Positions 12,338 to 26,300 of a stretch of 64,000 nucleotides of DNA are shown here, piece by piece. Each line of letters begins with the position of its first letter. The first letter of the stretch is position 1. Both the position numbers and the translations under genes were made by a program. The notes beneath the pieces are model-generated. The model was not told the DNA's origin and did no database searches. It was given only the letters and a program-made list of their open reading frames with translations. Origin of the DNA: Tetrahymena thermophila SB210 (taxonomy: Eukaryota > Ciliophora > Oligohymenophorea > Hymenostomatida > Tetrahymenidae); NCBI RefSeq assembly GCF_000189635.1, contig NW_002476361.1, positions 496,001-560,000 on the forward strand, in the 5' to 3' direction.

Positions 12338-14704
12338 TTTTCTAATTTGTAAATAAAATCCAAATTTAAAACTTTTGTTTTCTTTTCTTAATTAATTAAT
12401 TATTTTCATGGAGCAAACTAAAAATATAAAGTAATTCCCCGATTAAGATTACATTATTTTCTATTAAATTATTAAGAAAAAATACAATATTGAAATATTC
12501 TTAAATACCATTCACTATCAGAAGCTAATCATCAAGGATTGAATGAATCAGTGATAAATTATATATACTTGCTTCATAAAATTTTATGATTGCTTTAATC
12601 ATTATTTAAAAGTTAAGATATTTTGTAATTGTAAATCTCTCTTTTCTATTAGTAATTTTGATGATTTAAATAATTTATTCTTCTATCCATTAAATCAAAG
12701 AAAGCAACAATAGTTTTCTCATTAAATTTATAAATGTAAAAATTTGTTTTTTTTCTAAAATTAATCTATTTTTTAATTTCATTTTTTTTAAAATAAATAA
12801 TTCATCTAATCAAACAACCTGTTGTTAATATCTTTTAGACAAGTTTTATTAAAAGTCTTAAATTATAAATGAAATTTATTATTCTTAATAATTCAAAAGT
12901 CATCCATAATTTACAATTTTAAATATATTTTTCATTTATTTTTATTAATTTCAAACAAAATCTAAAATCTTAAAAATACTTGTATAATTTAAAGTTATGT
13001 TTTTTTTATTTCATGATTATTTTATGAACTCTCAAAGTAAAAAATAAATCCTGAAATTAATAGTTTAAAATTAAACATTTTGGGTAAAAAATATTTAAAT
13101 ATTTTATGGTATAAATTATAAATTCTATTTAAATTAAGAAACACATTTAAAAATAATTTTGTGAAATAGAATAAAATTTTGAAAAAATGTGCTGTTGTAA
13201 ATTGATAATACTGTTTAAGCTTATTAAATATTAAAAAATAAAATAAGAATTTAAATTTATTGAGAAATAACTGAAAAAATCAAATAAATAAAAGTTAAAA
13301 AACGCAATTAATAGTTTAAAAAAATAAAAAATAGGATATTTAATTTAAAAATCATAAATTCATTGATTTTTATAAAAAATTATTTATTTTAAATATATAA
13401 TTACATTATTAAAAATCTTTTATTTTCTTAAAAAGAAATAATATGCTTAATAATTTATTATCTTATTCTAATTTATTTTATATTTAATAATTTTTAGATA
13501 TTTCTATGAATAACAGTCATTTAATTATCTTTATATTGAAAGAAATAAATAGAAGTTAAATTTATTTTAAAATATTTAGTTTTATGCTAAAAATAATTTT
13601 TTTGTTTTAAAATATTTATATTAATAAAGCTGCTTTTTATTCTTCCAAAAAAATACATCTAAAAAAACAAATTAAAATAAAAAAAATTAAATTGCTCTAA
13701 ACATTCTTTAAAACATGATGAATGTTTTATTTGAATCAAATATTTTATTTTTTGTTTCTAATTCGTTACACATACATAATATTTCATAAAAAATTTTATA
13801 TATTTCATTAAAGTGCTAACTAACTACACTCTTTTTCAAAGTTTAATTTATCTTTTATACTTTATTTTTAGATTGAAAAAAAGTAATATTCCAACACTAA
13901 TTTTTATTAAACTGATCTAAATTTAGCCAAATTTAATATTTTAAGATTTTTTATCTTAAAAATTCTTAGTTTCAAATGAAGATATAATCAACATAAATTA
14001 ATTCCTCATTTATTGGTTAAATAATTTTTAAAGAGAGCATGTTAAGAATATTTATAAAATTAAAGTGATGAAATTTCTTTTTTATATTATTTTTATTAAT
14101 GTTTTTCGTTGTTTTATTAATTTAAAAAAAATTTTTTAATATCTCTCAAATCTAAAAGTGGCTACCTAAATACTTCAAAAATACAATAAATAAGCGGAAT
14201 TATTATTTGATTATATTTTTTTGTTTGCAAAACTCATAATAATTTAGTTTTTGTGAAAATAATATTTTTAAATATCAAATAAATATTTTTATGTATTTAT
14301 GATATTTCATTTCAATTTTAGTTGAAATTCTTCATTACTTTAAAAATATTTGAAAAAAAATCTTTATAAATATTTTTTGATTTAATATTAAATATCTCGC
14401 AGCATTATTTACTTTTTTTAAATAGTTCTTCTACTTTATGGTCAAATGGGGCTACAAATTTCAAAAATATATTAAATTGGCAAAATTTATTTTTGTAAAA
14501 TAGTACTTTCTGAAAAGTTCTAAGTTGCATAAGGCATAATTAATATGAATTAATTAGTTACTGGTATATATTTTGCTATTAATAACGATTATAAGGAAAT
14601 AATTCACAAAAATTAATATAATTAATTAACAAACTAATAAGTTTTTTTGCTAATTAATTTTAAGACATCTAACAATCAATCTATTTAGAAAATCATTTAT
14701 AAAA
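12338..14704. other. 2.4-kb AT-rich intergenic
   Basis: No protein-like frame was found on either strand. It includes a GC-containing patch at 12434-12444 (ATTCCCCGATT), about 100 bp upstream of the phosphatase start. Two loosely similar patches at about 14155-14215 and 14395-14490 share GGCTAC followed by TTCAAAAATA. These may be old repeats, but I cannot show it. Confidence 0.5.
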
Positions 14705-15975
14705 ATGTCAATACAAATTGAAATTAACTCAGAGGGTGAAGCTTAAAATTCTTAAATTGTTGGATATCTCCTTGAAAGAGGATACAAAATAATCAAGCAG
14801 ATTGGAAAAGGATATTATGGAGTTGTTTACAAGGCGCTGCATATAAAAGATAATACAATTGTAGCAATCAAAGGAATGGTTTTTAATTCACAAAATGAGA
14901 GGTAAAAGCTAATGAATGAATTCTAATGCCTTAAATCTATTGATCACCCAAATGTTATTAAGGTCTTAGAATACATAGCCTATCCAGATAACTCATGTGG
15001 CTTTTACTCTATGGAATTCTGTCAAAGTATTTCTTATATTTTAATAATTTATATTCTTAACATTAAGCCTCGATTTGTTTTTTTACTCAATACACATTCA
15101 ATATAAAAGGTGATTTGGCAGAAGTGCTTGAAAAACATAGAAAACAAAAAACTTGGTTAAATTAAGAAGATATTTATTTTATAGCAAATTAAATACTGCA
15201 AGGACTAAAAGCAATACACTAAAAAAATATTATCCATTTCAATATAAGTTGCGAAAATGTTTTATTAGGCTAGGACGGACAATATAAAATAGGTAAATAT
15301 TAATTACTATTTGTTATGTTTCAATTAAATTTCTAAATTTTAATTTTTTCTTTCTTTCTGTGCAAATTTTTAATAACTCAAATTAATAATAAATAGGTGA
15401 TTTTGGAGAGTGTAAAAGATTAAATTAAGGGGAAAATTCTTCAAAAACTCATGTAAATTCTTCCTCAAATTATTGCTCTAAATCTGCTCAACAAAATAAA
15501 ATCAAAGCGAGTCGAAAATTTAGAGGCATTTTGTTAATTAAGAATTCATTTTATTTAACTAAATAAAAAGGGTGAATGCTCAAGAAAATATGGCTCACCA
15601 GAACAGCTTCATAAACTACTCCAAGTGAAGGACATACAACATTACACATAAAGCGTAAGCGCTTTTAGTATAATTTTAAATTATTAATAAGAAAATAATT
15701 ATAAAAAGAGTGACATTTATAGTCTTGGCATTGTCTATTACTATCTAACTAATAGAACTCTAGATTATGAGCATGTTCCTATCTTTAAAAAAGTTGAATT
15801 TCATTCATTCTTAAACCCAGAATACAGCTAATTTAATACTTTGATTAGCTAAATGATTTAATTTAGACAAGAAGACAGAGTTAAACTACACTCTGTTGAA
15901 AACACTCTTTCCTATCTTATACAAAATAATAACTAAAACTCACTTAAATAAATCTACTAAAATGTTTCTAGCTGA
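14705..15975 (+). CDS. Protein kinase-like, probable pseudokinase, 303 aa
   Basis: The protein is a nearly bare kinase domain. Visible landmarks are the Gly loop IGKGYYGVVYKA, the strand-3 lysine in TIVAIKG, helix C region NEFQCLKSIDHPNVIKVLEY, DFGECKR, the APE-like SPEQL and the helix-F segment SDIYSLGIVYYYL. The catalytic loop reads IIHFNISCENVLL where active kinases read HRDxKxxN, so both the Arg and the catalytic Asp are replaced. ATP binding may persist, but phosphotransfer is doubtful. Exons are 14705-15026, 15110-15292, 15397-15452, 15571-15654 and 15709-15975, summing to 304 codons. The intron at 15453-15570 is the least sure: its first part also looks coding, and only removal of the whole stretch keeps SPEQL in frame. 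Target and pathway are unknown. Confidence 0.75.
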
Positions 15976-17339
15976 TAAAAATATAAAAAAATTAAAGGTT
16001 ATTTTAATATACTCTAAAAAAACAAACTACTATATTAATAAATTAATTTAGCCAAATATTTTAATTAAAAAACTAAAAATTTAATTATTTAATTGCAACC
16101 AACATAAACAATTCATTTATTTCCTTTTAAAGTTATAATATTTGTACTTACATTTCTTGTTAGATATTTATTATTATTTTATATATATTAGTATTTAATC
16201 TTTCTTTACATTTTAATATTAGCTTTTTTAATCAATTCTTAAATAAGTTGAATATAAAAATAAAATTTTAAAATAAAAAATAATTCACTTTCTTCAAGTA
16301 TTTTCTTAAAGTATGAACACAAATTCCATTTCAGTAAGAGCATAAAAAAAAAAATATTTAATTTCTTTAGTTATAAAAATTTTAAGCATTTTTAAATAAA
16401 GTTAAATTATTTGAATTATTTAAAAAAAAATATTTTAAGTTAATAAAATTAAATCAACTAATTTTGCATTTTCGTTAATTTTAATTTAATTAGTAACCTA
16501 ATTAGTAAGTATATATAATATAACTATAAGATATTATAAAAGTATATGTAGAGAGTAGAGTCAATATTTTTTTAGCAATTTTTATTATAAAATTATCCAT
16601 ATTTTTATATTTATTGTAATTATTAAACTAATCAAGCCATTTAAAATAATATTTTTTTACTTTTAAAATATAAATAAACTAAAAAAGTAGTTAATTACAA
16701 TATTTTAATTTTTATTATATTTATTTGAAAATAGTATTCTTAATTAAGAATTTTTATATTTTCAAAATTAAATTATTATATTGTTGTTCATAAAAATATT
16801 TTAAACTAAATAGAATTTATTATTTAACAGATTTTATCAATTTATGTTGAAAAATCATTAAGCAATTTATTATTAAAAAATTATTTTTATAAATTATTGA
16901 AATTAATAAGAAGATATTTAAATGAATATTGTACAAGTAAATTAAAGAAATAACAAATTAATTTATTAAAAAAAATATATTTTAGTTTTTAGAATATTTT
17001 TCTGGAATTGAAAGATATTTAGATAAACAATTATTTGTTTTTTAGGATTTATTTATCTGATGATAATAGAATAGAAAAGTGCTCTCACCTTTTTATTGAC
17101 TTTTATATGATAAAAAATATTTAATTAAATTGATTATAATAAGAATTTAATAATATTGTTATCAAATAAATTAAAATTAGATAGGTAGGTAGGTCATTAG
17201 TAAAACAATTAAATATATATTTATAGCTAGAAAACAAAAAGACATTTTTATTTAGTATTTAGATTTTATTAAAGAATTATTTTGTCTTTTCACTTGATAA
17301 GTGTTCAATAGTGTGCGTTTTTATATTTGAGTAAAAGAA
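15976..17339. other. 1.4-kb AT-rich intergenic
   Basis: The sequence is almost pure A/T with no protein-like frame. A short GTAG-type run near 17185 (AGGTAGGTAGG) is the only notable non-AT feature. It contains the upstream flank of VPS13. Confidence 0.5.
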
Positions 17340-20300
17340 ATGTTAAAAGACCTCTTTACCAGACTTCTAAATAGAATAGCTGGTGAATATATTGTTGGTT
17401 TGACTAAAGAAAATTTAAAATAATTTGGAATATTTTCTGGTGAAGTCAAAATTTAAAATGTTTCGCTCAACCCAAGTGTTATAGATATACTAAATCTTCC
17501 AATAAGCCATCAATTTTCTAGAATAGAGAAATTTGAGCTTAAAGCCCCTATATAAAGTATTGGATCTAAACCAGTAGAATTATTATTAGATGGCCTATAT
17601 TTGGTTGTAACACCTAAAGAAAAAAAAGAATGGACTTTCTAAGATTACAATTCCCTTAGACTGAAGCTGTTGAATATTGAAACATTTACCATTGAATGTC
17701 TTTAAAAAATAGCAGCAAAGTAATAAGAATAAAGTAAATCAGGCGAAAAAGATGCTGGATATATGTAAAAGCTAACTATGAAAATAGTGGATAATTTATA
17801 AGTCACAATAAAAAATATTCATGTCAGATTCGAAGACACTATCACAAAAAGATATTCATGGGGTTTCTGCTTAGATAAAATAGAAACTTTTACAATAAAT
17901 AAAGATGGGGAACAGACTTTCATAGATAGAACTGTTTAAGCAAATAAAAATGAGCCAACAAGAAAATTATTAATAATATCGAATGCTGGTATCTATTGGA
18001 ATGCTCATGAAGAAAGGTTTATTTATGATTCTCCCAATCATCGAAGAGTTCAAATTATGAATGGGATGATCATGAAAGAAGGCTAACTATAAACTGAAGA
18101 ACCAGTTGATTTCCTTTTAAAAATCTCATTTTAGGTCAGTTTAATCATGAACAACAAAGGAAATTTCGAAGTGCCCGAAATTTAAGTATTATTATTCATA
18201 AATATTTCTTATGAATCAATTTATTTCAAAATAAACAAATCAAAAAAAAAAATGATTATTAAATATAAGAATAAAATGTAATTGAATAATACAGAATAAG
18301 TAAAAATTATAGTAGAAAATGGTTTAAGACAATTGAAATAGTATATAAAATAGTAAGTTATTCAAAAAGAGAGACTAAGTTATAAGAAAATCGAATAGAT
18401 AAAAAGAAAAATATTATAAAACAATAAATAAAATATAAAATCATTAAATAAATTAATATTGAAAAAAAAAAAGATTAAATTTTCAATAAAAAATATGGAT
18501 AAAATATCTTTCTAAATATTTTTTTGAAGTAAAATAATAAAATGTAATTGAATAATACAGAATAAGTAAAAATTATAGTAGAAAATGGTTTAAGACAATT
18601 GAAATAGTATATAAAATAGTAAGTTATTCAAAGAGAGGCTAAGTTATAAGAAAATCGAATAGATAAAAAGAAAAATATTATAAAACAATAAATAAAATAT
18701 AAAATCATTAAATAAATTAATATTGAAAAAAAAAAAGATAAAATTTTCAAAAAAAAAATTAATAAAATATCTTTCGAAATATTTTTTGAAGTGAAATAAA
18801 AAAAAATGTTTTTGATAAATGAAATAAATAGGATTTTTTTAAAATGAAAATTAAAAATTTTTTAATTGAATTATTAATTTATTAATTTGTTTGATATTTT
18901 AGGTTAAATTAAATCTTGATAGCATAGATCTCCATTTGCAACAAAGATAATTGCAACAGATTATTGAATAGCTTGAGTATGCTTTTGAGTATGCAAAAGA
19001 AATAGCAATTAGAAAGAAAAATAATAAAAATATAGATGCATAGGAAATTGAAAGATTATCAAATATATTTTCTACACATCACAATAAAATTATGTAATAA
19101 GATAAAGATAATCAAACAGTTTAATGCTTAAGTGAAGTTGAAAAAGCAGAATATGAAGATGCTGTTATCAAGTTAGACATTGAAATTCTACAAGAAAGGG
19201 CGAAAAAAATTATTTTTGAAATATAAAAAGCAATTAAAATAAAGGAGCTTGAAAATAAAAAGAAAGGGTAAAAATAAGGATTTATGAGTTATATTTTCAA
19301 AGCACCAAAAGACTTAATTACAGAAGATGAAAAGTAATTTAAATAATTTTATTCTTTTAAATAATAAAATTTACTTGTTTTAGATCTATCTTATGAATTA
19401 CTAATTAATTTCAAATCATAAAATTGTGCTTTTCAAAAAATTAATATTTTATTTTGAAGAAATTAAATAAAGCAGTTTATTGATGAAAACTTTAGTGAAG
19501 AGGCTATTGACGCACCTAAGGTTATTAGACCTAAAGAATATGTTTATTGTACTGTAGACTTAACTTTGAAAGGAGCTTGCATTAAGCTTAGTAATGATCT
19601 AGGCTCTACAGTATAGTGCTTGTTATTTTAGCTTAACTATATCAATGGAAATTTTAAGTTGCGTGAAGAAAATAGCGAAGTAAAAGTCACTCTTAAAAGT
19701 TTGTAGTTGAAAATGATTGATGAATTTTTAGGAAGTAATACAGCAAAAACTTTAAATATCTTAAATCCTACTATTGAAAAGAGTACTTATCCTTTGATCG
19801 AGTGTACTTTCATCTCCAACCCATTAGATGCTCCTCACATTGATAAAGTTATTGACATAAAAATTAGATCAGTCAGATTTAATTACGATTCTCACCTAGT
19901 CCTTCGACTCACTTAGTTTTTTGATATTTAATTTAAAGATGAGCAATTTAAATAATCTGCTTAGGAATAAATTTCTGATTAAATTCATAAGGAGCAATTC
20001 TCTTTGTAGGAAAGAATGAAGAATGATACAGTTCTTAAATTTAATTTAGATTTAGATTCACCTGTTATTGTCATTCCACTTAAACAAAATGGAATGATAT
20101 CCAATTAAGCATGGGTTATAAATTTAGGTAATCTAAAAGTAAATACGATTTAAGATGTTCTCAAACCAAATCTACCATTTGAGATAAAGGCATTAGATAT
20201 GTACAACATTTAACTATCTAAAACGAAGCTGACTTTTTTTGAATCAATAGAGCTGTATAATAACTATATAAATTCAAGTAAATCCTAATAAATATAAGAT

Positions 20301-23300
20301 CACTTTTCTGAGAATTCATAATTCTATAATACCGTTGATGATTTCTCTATTAATTTAAGTGCTACTCTTGTCAAACAACCTGCACAAGGAAAAATACAAA
20401 AAGTATTATTTTTAATTCAATAATTTGCTATTTTATTTAGCATTTATATAAATAAATAGGCAAATATCTTAATTGAAGGAGGCATAGATAAGATAAATCT
20501 TAGAATGAATCCAAGTGTTTATGAGAAATTATTGAGTATTGGTGATTGTTTTGAAATACCAATCGATGAACTAAAGTTGCCTAGAAAGCAAACACTAGAA
20601 TAAGTAGAACAAAAGAAAAATGTTTTATTAAGTAGATCTATTAAAAGTGGTATCATATTTAAAAGAGGCAAGACACTAAAAAATTGGGTAAGGTATACTG
20701 GTGTTTTATCAGGTGGTTACATTTATTTATTCTCAAATTCCTATGATCTTAAAGCGTAAGAAGTAATATGGGTCAAGAACTCTATAATAACAAGAGTTGA
20801 TGAGAGTATTGTTGGCTTTAAGAATGCATTTAGCGTTAAAAATAAATACACCGATATTTATTTTGCCTGTGAAAAAGAAAACGCTACCAACTCATGGATA
20901 GAAAATATTGAAAAAATAAGAACTTAAATTACAAAAAATGTAATTACTGAGAAAGATTTGGAGTAATTTGGAAATAATTAAAAGCTTAGCTCAAATGAAC
21001 TAGAAAAGCAGCAAAAAAATAATTTAGACTAAATCTTGATTGAATCCCATTTTTAGATTGGAAACATTTAGTTATCATTATTCGATGAGACTAAGTATTC
21101 AGAAAAACCATTTTTAGTTCTAAAAACACAGAAGCTAGCTTTAGATTATTTCGAGAGAAAACAAAAGACAAATGTTGGCCTTGCTTTAGGTGGACTATTT
21201 TTATCTGACTATCTCTATTCTTACAAAGATAACAATTTAAATGATTTTATAACCAGTTCATTAGAATCAGATCAAAACTAAAATGATCTTATTTAAGTTA
21301 GCCTAATAATGCTTGATAAAGGGCATCCTGAATATCAAAATGTAGACTTGAATATTGACTTAAAGTTCAATAATCTTACTCTTAATTACAAACCAGATAC
21401 TCTTGCTAAAATACTCACATTTTTCTAGGCAGAATCTAATATTGGTAAATTTATTTATTTATTTAAAACAATTAATTAAATCATTTATTTATTTAAAATT
21501 TATTTAAAAAAGATTTCTCAAATAAAGAAAGTATAAGTGGTAATTTAAGTGAAACTATGGCTTCTGGAAAAATAAGCTCACTGAATTCAAATAATACTAA
21601 AAATTAAGGGTCTAAGCAGTAAGAATCACCAAAATTTAAAAATTCAGATTCTCCATCCTCTAAAAGTTAAGATTTATAAGATTGCTCAACAATTCTGTTG
21701 CAAGCGAATGTTTAAATAAACTAGATAAAGATTGTTTTAATTAACTTCAAAAACAGACTTCCCATCAATGACTTACAGATAAATAATATTAACATTGAAA
21801 CTAAGCTAAGATCTGATGAAATAGCCATAAAAAGCTCCTTAGGCAATTTAAGAGTAAGAGACTCAACAAATTATCCGAACACGATCTATTCTGAAGAAGA
21901 TTGGAAAAATATTCAATATTAAGAAATTCTAGGAATACTAAATAAAAATGTAAATTAATTTTTTTAAAGAGTTTTTGCAATTAAAAAAACAAACAAATTT
22001 TTAATAATTTTTTTTCCTCATTTAATTTTTGAACTTTTCTTTCTTTCTTTTTTTATTTATTTGCATTTGAAATTAATATGAATAAAATAATTATTTATGA
22101 ACTTTTTATTTTAGAACTCATCTAACTTATTGGAAGTTGATTTTAGAATGCTATTTGAAGGATCTAGTAAGATATAATCTGACAATGTTGATACTTTTGT
22201 CAATTTAGTTTTTAATTCTATTCATCTTAACTATATTTAAGCACCTGTTTTGAGGTTTATTGATTATATCTTACAGTAGTTTTTGGAATGTTTGGAAAAT
22301 CCAAATTCTTTTATTCATGAATCAGAAATAGTTGAAAAGTATAAAATCTCCTTTTTTAAGGATTTAGATAAAGCTTAGGATCCTGTCCTTTGTTTAGATA
22401 AAATAGGAGGGAAAAAAATAGCAGAATTATTAGAGAAACCATTACTTTTTAAGCTAGATATTTTGATCAAGAATCCATTAATAACTCTTAAACCAAATCC
22501 TTAATCTGGTGAGTATTTACAAGCAGACTTAGGTGTAATCAAAGTTACAAATAAGGTAGTTAAGGATTCTAGCAGATTATTGGAATGTAAGATAAAAAAT
22601 GAAATAAAAGAAACATATAGCGATATTTATGAAGTAAATGCTGAGAATATGCTAATTAGAGTAATTAAAGGAGACTAAGTTACAGAAATAACTCAAAAAT
22701 TTAACTTGAATGTTAGTGTTAATCTTGCTAACTATTTTTATTAATATAAATACATTTATGGAAATGATATTAAAATAGATACAACTATTAAAGTTTACAA
22801 CCATATCAGTCCTATTATTTTTAGAATTTCTAATGAAAACTATAATTTGATAATGAAGTGTGTCATGCATAACATAGCTTATGATGATGGCTGTGATAGA
22901 TTCTTAGTAAATGACTGGGAAAGGAATTAAAAGCCTTAAGCAGTATTAGAGAAGATGATTAAAAAGTAAGAAGACAGCAAACTTAAAAGAACTATGAATT
23001 TAGCATACTAGTATTTTGATAAAGATGGAGTTTTTGTTCAAGTAGATCTAGAAAATCTATCTGTATTTGCCCTTGATCAAGAAAATAACCTTCCTTTTGT
23101 CAAATTCACTGTGGAAGGCATGAGGGTAATTTAAATAATAGATGAAAACATTGATAAGGAAGATATTTATGATAAAACCTTAAAAACTAAAATTTATGCT
23201 AAAAAATTGAATGCTTCCTGCTTTAGCTTGATAAATGGAGAATATGTAGAGAGTAGTTTGCTTGGTGAAGAAATAGTCTAAAAAACGTACAGCTTAGAAG

Positions 23301-26300
23301 AATTATAAGATATAAACGTTTTAATTAATAATGAAAATTAGTATAATGTTCAATCAGAATATTAAATTAATAGACAATCATAAATATAATTTGAATTTGA
23401 GTTACTGCCTAATGATGACAAGGAAATGGAAATCAGTATTCAGAATTGTAAGGTGTAAGCTAAAGTTAGACATCTTCTTGCGATTGCGGATTTCTTTGAT
23501 TTAGATGCTAGTGTTGATGCTCCTGAACCAGTTTTTAAAGTAGAATTAACTTAAGAATAGATTTAGGAAAAGTAAAAAGCTGAATAGTAAATTAAATAAT
23601 ACAATAAAGAAATGAGATAAGGCGTTTAAACAAAATTGAAAATAAACATTCAAAATTTTATAATTTGTACACCTTGCCCAGATGAAGTGAATGTTATAGC
23701 TATCAGATGCGAATTAGATTTCAATTTGAAAATGTAAGAATTAGGAGCTAAGCAAACAGAAAAATCATAATACTATTAATAAATGAGTAATTAAAAAAAT
23801 ATTGCATAGTAAATAAATGAAACAATTAATATGTCAGCCAACTTGAAAAAATTAGAAATTTTCATTTGCAACCAAGAAGAACTGAAAACAAAAGATTTTA
23901 AGAAAGTCTTAAAAAGGAATATACTTCTTCCACTGGATTTAAATTTCAAAAAAATAGAGTATTTACTTCCTTAAGAAAATAATCTCTTTTCAAATAAGAC
24001 AAGCATAGAAACTTAGCTTTTAAAAGCAGTTTTAAAAATAACATTCTAAGATCTCACATTAGTCAATCAAACTATAGTAATTATATAAGAAGATATCAAA
24101 AACTAACCTGAAAGGTTAAGCAGAAAAGTAGAAATTCCTCTGCAAGAAAAAGATAAAATCTAAAGTGAAGATGAGTTAAATGTAAACTAATAAACAAGAC
24201 CTACAACACTTATACCTAAACTTACTGAGGAACAAAAAATAAAATAAGAATTAGAGTAAGTTGAGTCAAAATTAATTTAAATAGCTCAACATTAGGTATA
24301 GGTCAATGAAGTGGATTTATTTATTGATATTTAAGGCCTAGAAATAATTATTATAAATGACTTGAATTCTTCCTATGTTCCTGTATTAGATTTGAACCTC
24401 TATGAAATGAATGTCAAATTTAACCAAAACAATATCTAAGCTAAAGTAATTATTAATTTTTTACATTTAAAAATGAATTTAAAACTTAAAAAAATTTATT
24501 TTCTAATAATAAGCTTACTTCTAGTTTTGAATTAGGTGCTGAATATTATAATGCTAAAGTAGGTTTATGGGAGCCTATAATAGAAAAAGTAGGCTTTACT
24601 GTTGATTTTATTAAAAGCGAAGTAAGCAATGTGAAATAGCTAATTACAATTGAGATGAATCCAAATTACAGAACGCTTAACTTAACTGTATCCACTTAAT
24701 TCTTATATCTCCTCTCAAGAATCAATTACACAATTAGAAAGGAAATCATCCCTGCTGTTAGGAAAACAAGAGAATCATATATTTGGAGTACTAATTTTTC
24801 GTCATTGCAACACTCTGAGGTGCAAAAGGAAGAAACTTCAGATGAAGAAAATTTGCAAGAGATATCCCCATATGCTGTTAGAAATGAAACAGGATATCCT
24901 ATTGAAATAATCACAGACTTAAATAACATTTAAAATTCTTAAAACATTCCCTTAGTATCCGAGTAAAAAATCTATAAATGTTATTTAAATAACTTCCAAG
25001 AAAAAAACTTTAAAGTTGATATGATGGAGTCCAAAATAGTATTTATTTATTTATTTATTTATTTTCTTTTTATAAAATAAAATATATTTATTTATTGATG
25101 GTAATAAATTAAATAGGTAAATGACAAAAAAGAAACATTTGTTTTCAAAAAAAGTAGTGAATAGGTTAAAGTTAAAGTATTAGTTCCTAATAAGAATTTG
25201 AAATATATTTAGCAAATAGACTTAGACAAAGTGCGTAGTAGCTTAAGGGTCTGCAAAAATGAAAATAACATAAAATTATATTATGTTATAACTGAAGTCA
25301 AGCTTGATAATTTTACTTTTAAAAAGGTTCTAAACATTTCTTCTCCTTATTAGTTCTTTAATGGATGTAACTATGTTCTATAACTCACTATTTTTGATGA
25401 AAATCAGATTCAAAAGCAGGTATTTATTTATTTAATTTATTCTCACTTGAATTGAATTTTTACTGTAAATAATTTCTTAACAATCACTTAATTAAGTGAA
25501 TACTTTATCCAAAGTAGATTAATCCCATTTATAAATTAATATTTGTTAGTTAAGATTATAAATATTAAGCTAATCATTCAAAGTAGATTGATTGATTCCA
25601 TTTTTAAAAGATAATTATGATAATAAGATTATTTATTTTTAAATTACTAACTCTAAATAAAATATTTTTGTCTTATTTTTTTATAAATAATATTTTGCAT
25701 TTAAAATAAAAGGTGTTCAATATTAAGAAAAATCAGAAATTCCCTATTCCTATAGATCTTCTAAATGGATTTTTTAGTGTTACTTTAGAAAAAAGTGAAT
25801 ATAAATCAAAAATTTACAATTATAACGTACTTAGAAATAGTATGCTTAATTAAGCGCAAGAAATTTAGCTATCAGATAAATTTTTAATACTTAGAGTAAA
25901 TCAAGACATTTAAAATTAGAAGTGTACAATATTTTCTTTGGAACCTCCTTACAAAATTAAAAACTGCTTACCAAAACCTATACTTTTCTAATTTATTAAC
26001 AACAAGTAAGATATTCTTAATTTATTCTAGCTAAACACAAAACTATTTTAATACAAACAAACATTTTGCTTAGTTTTATTTTTAAAAATATATTTTTTAT
26101 TGAAACAATTCATTCATTTTACTAAAAGCTATTTATTTATATTTTATTTTATTTTTTATGAATAAAGTTCGTCAGAAAACAAGGTAGCAAGATCGAAAAG
26201 ACAAACAGATTCTTCCAAAAATATGAATAGCGGATAAGTTTATGAATTTTATAACTGTTCTTAAAATATAGAATCAGTTATCAGTTTGCAGATTCCTAAC

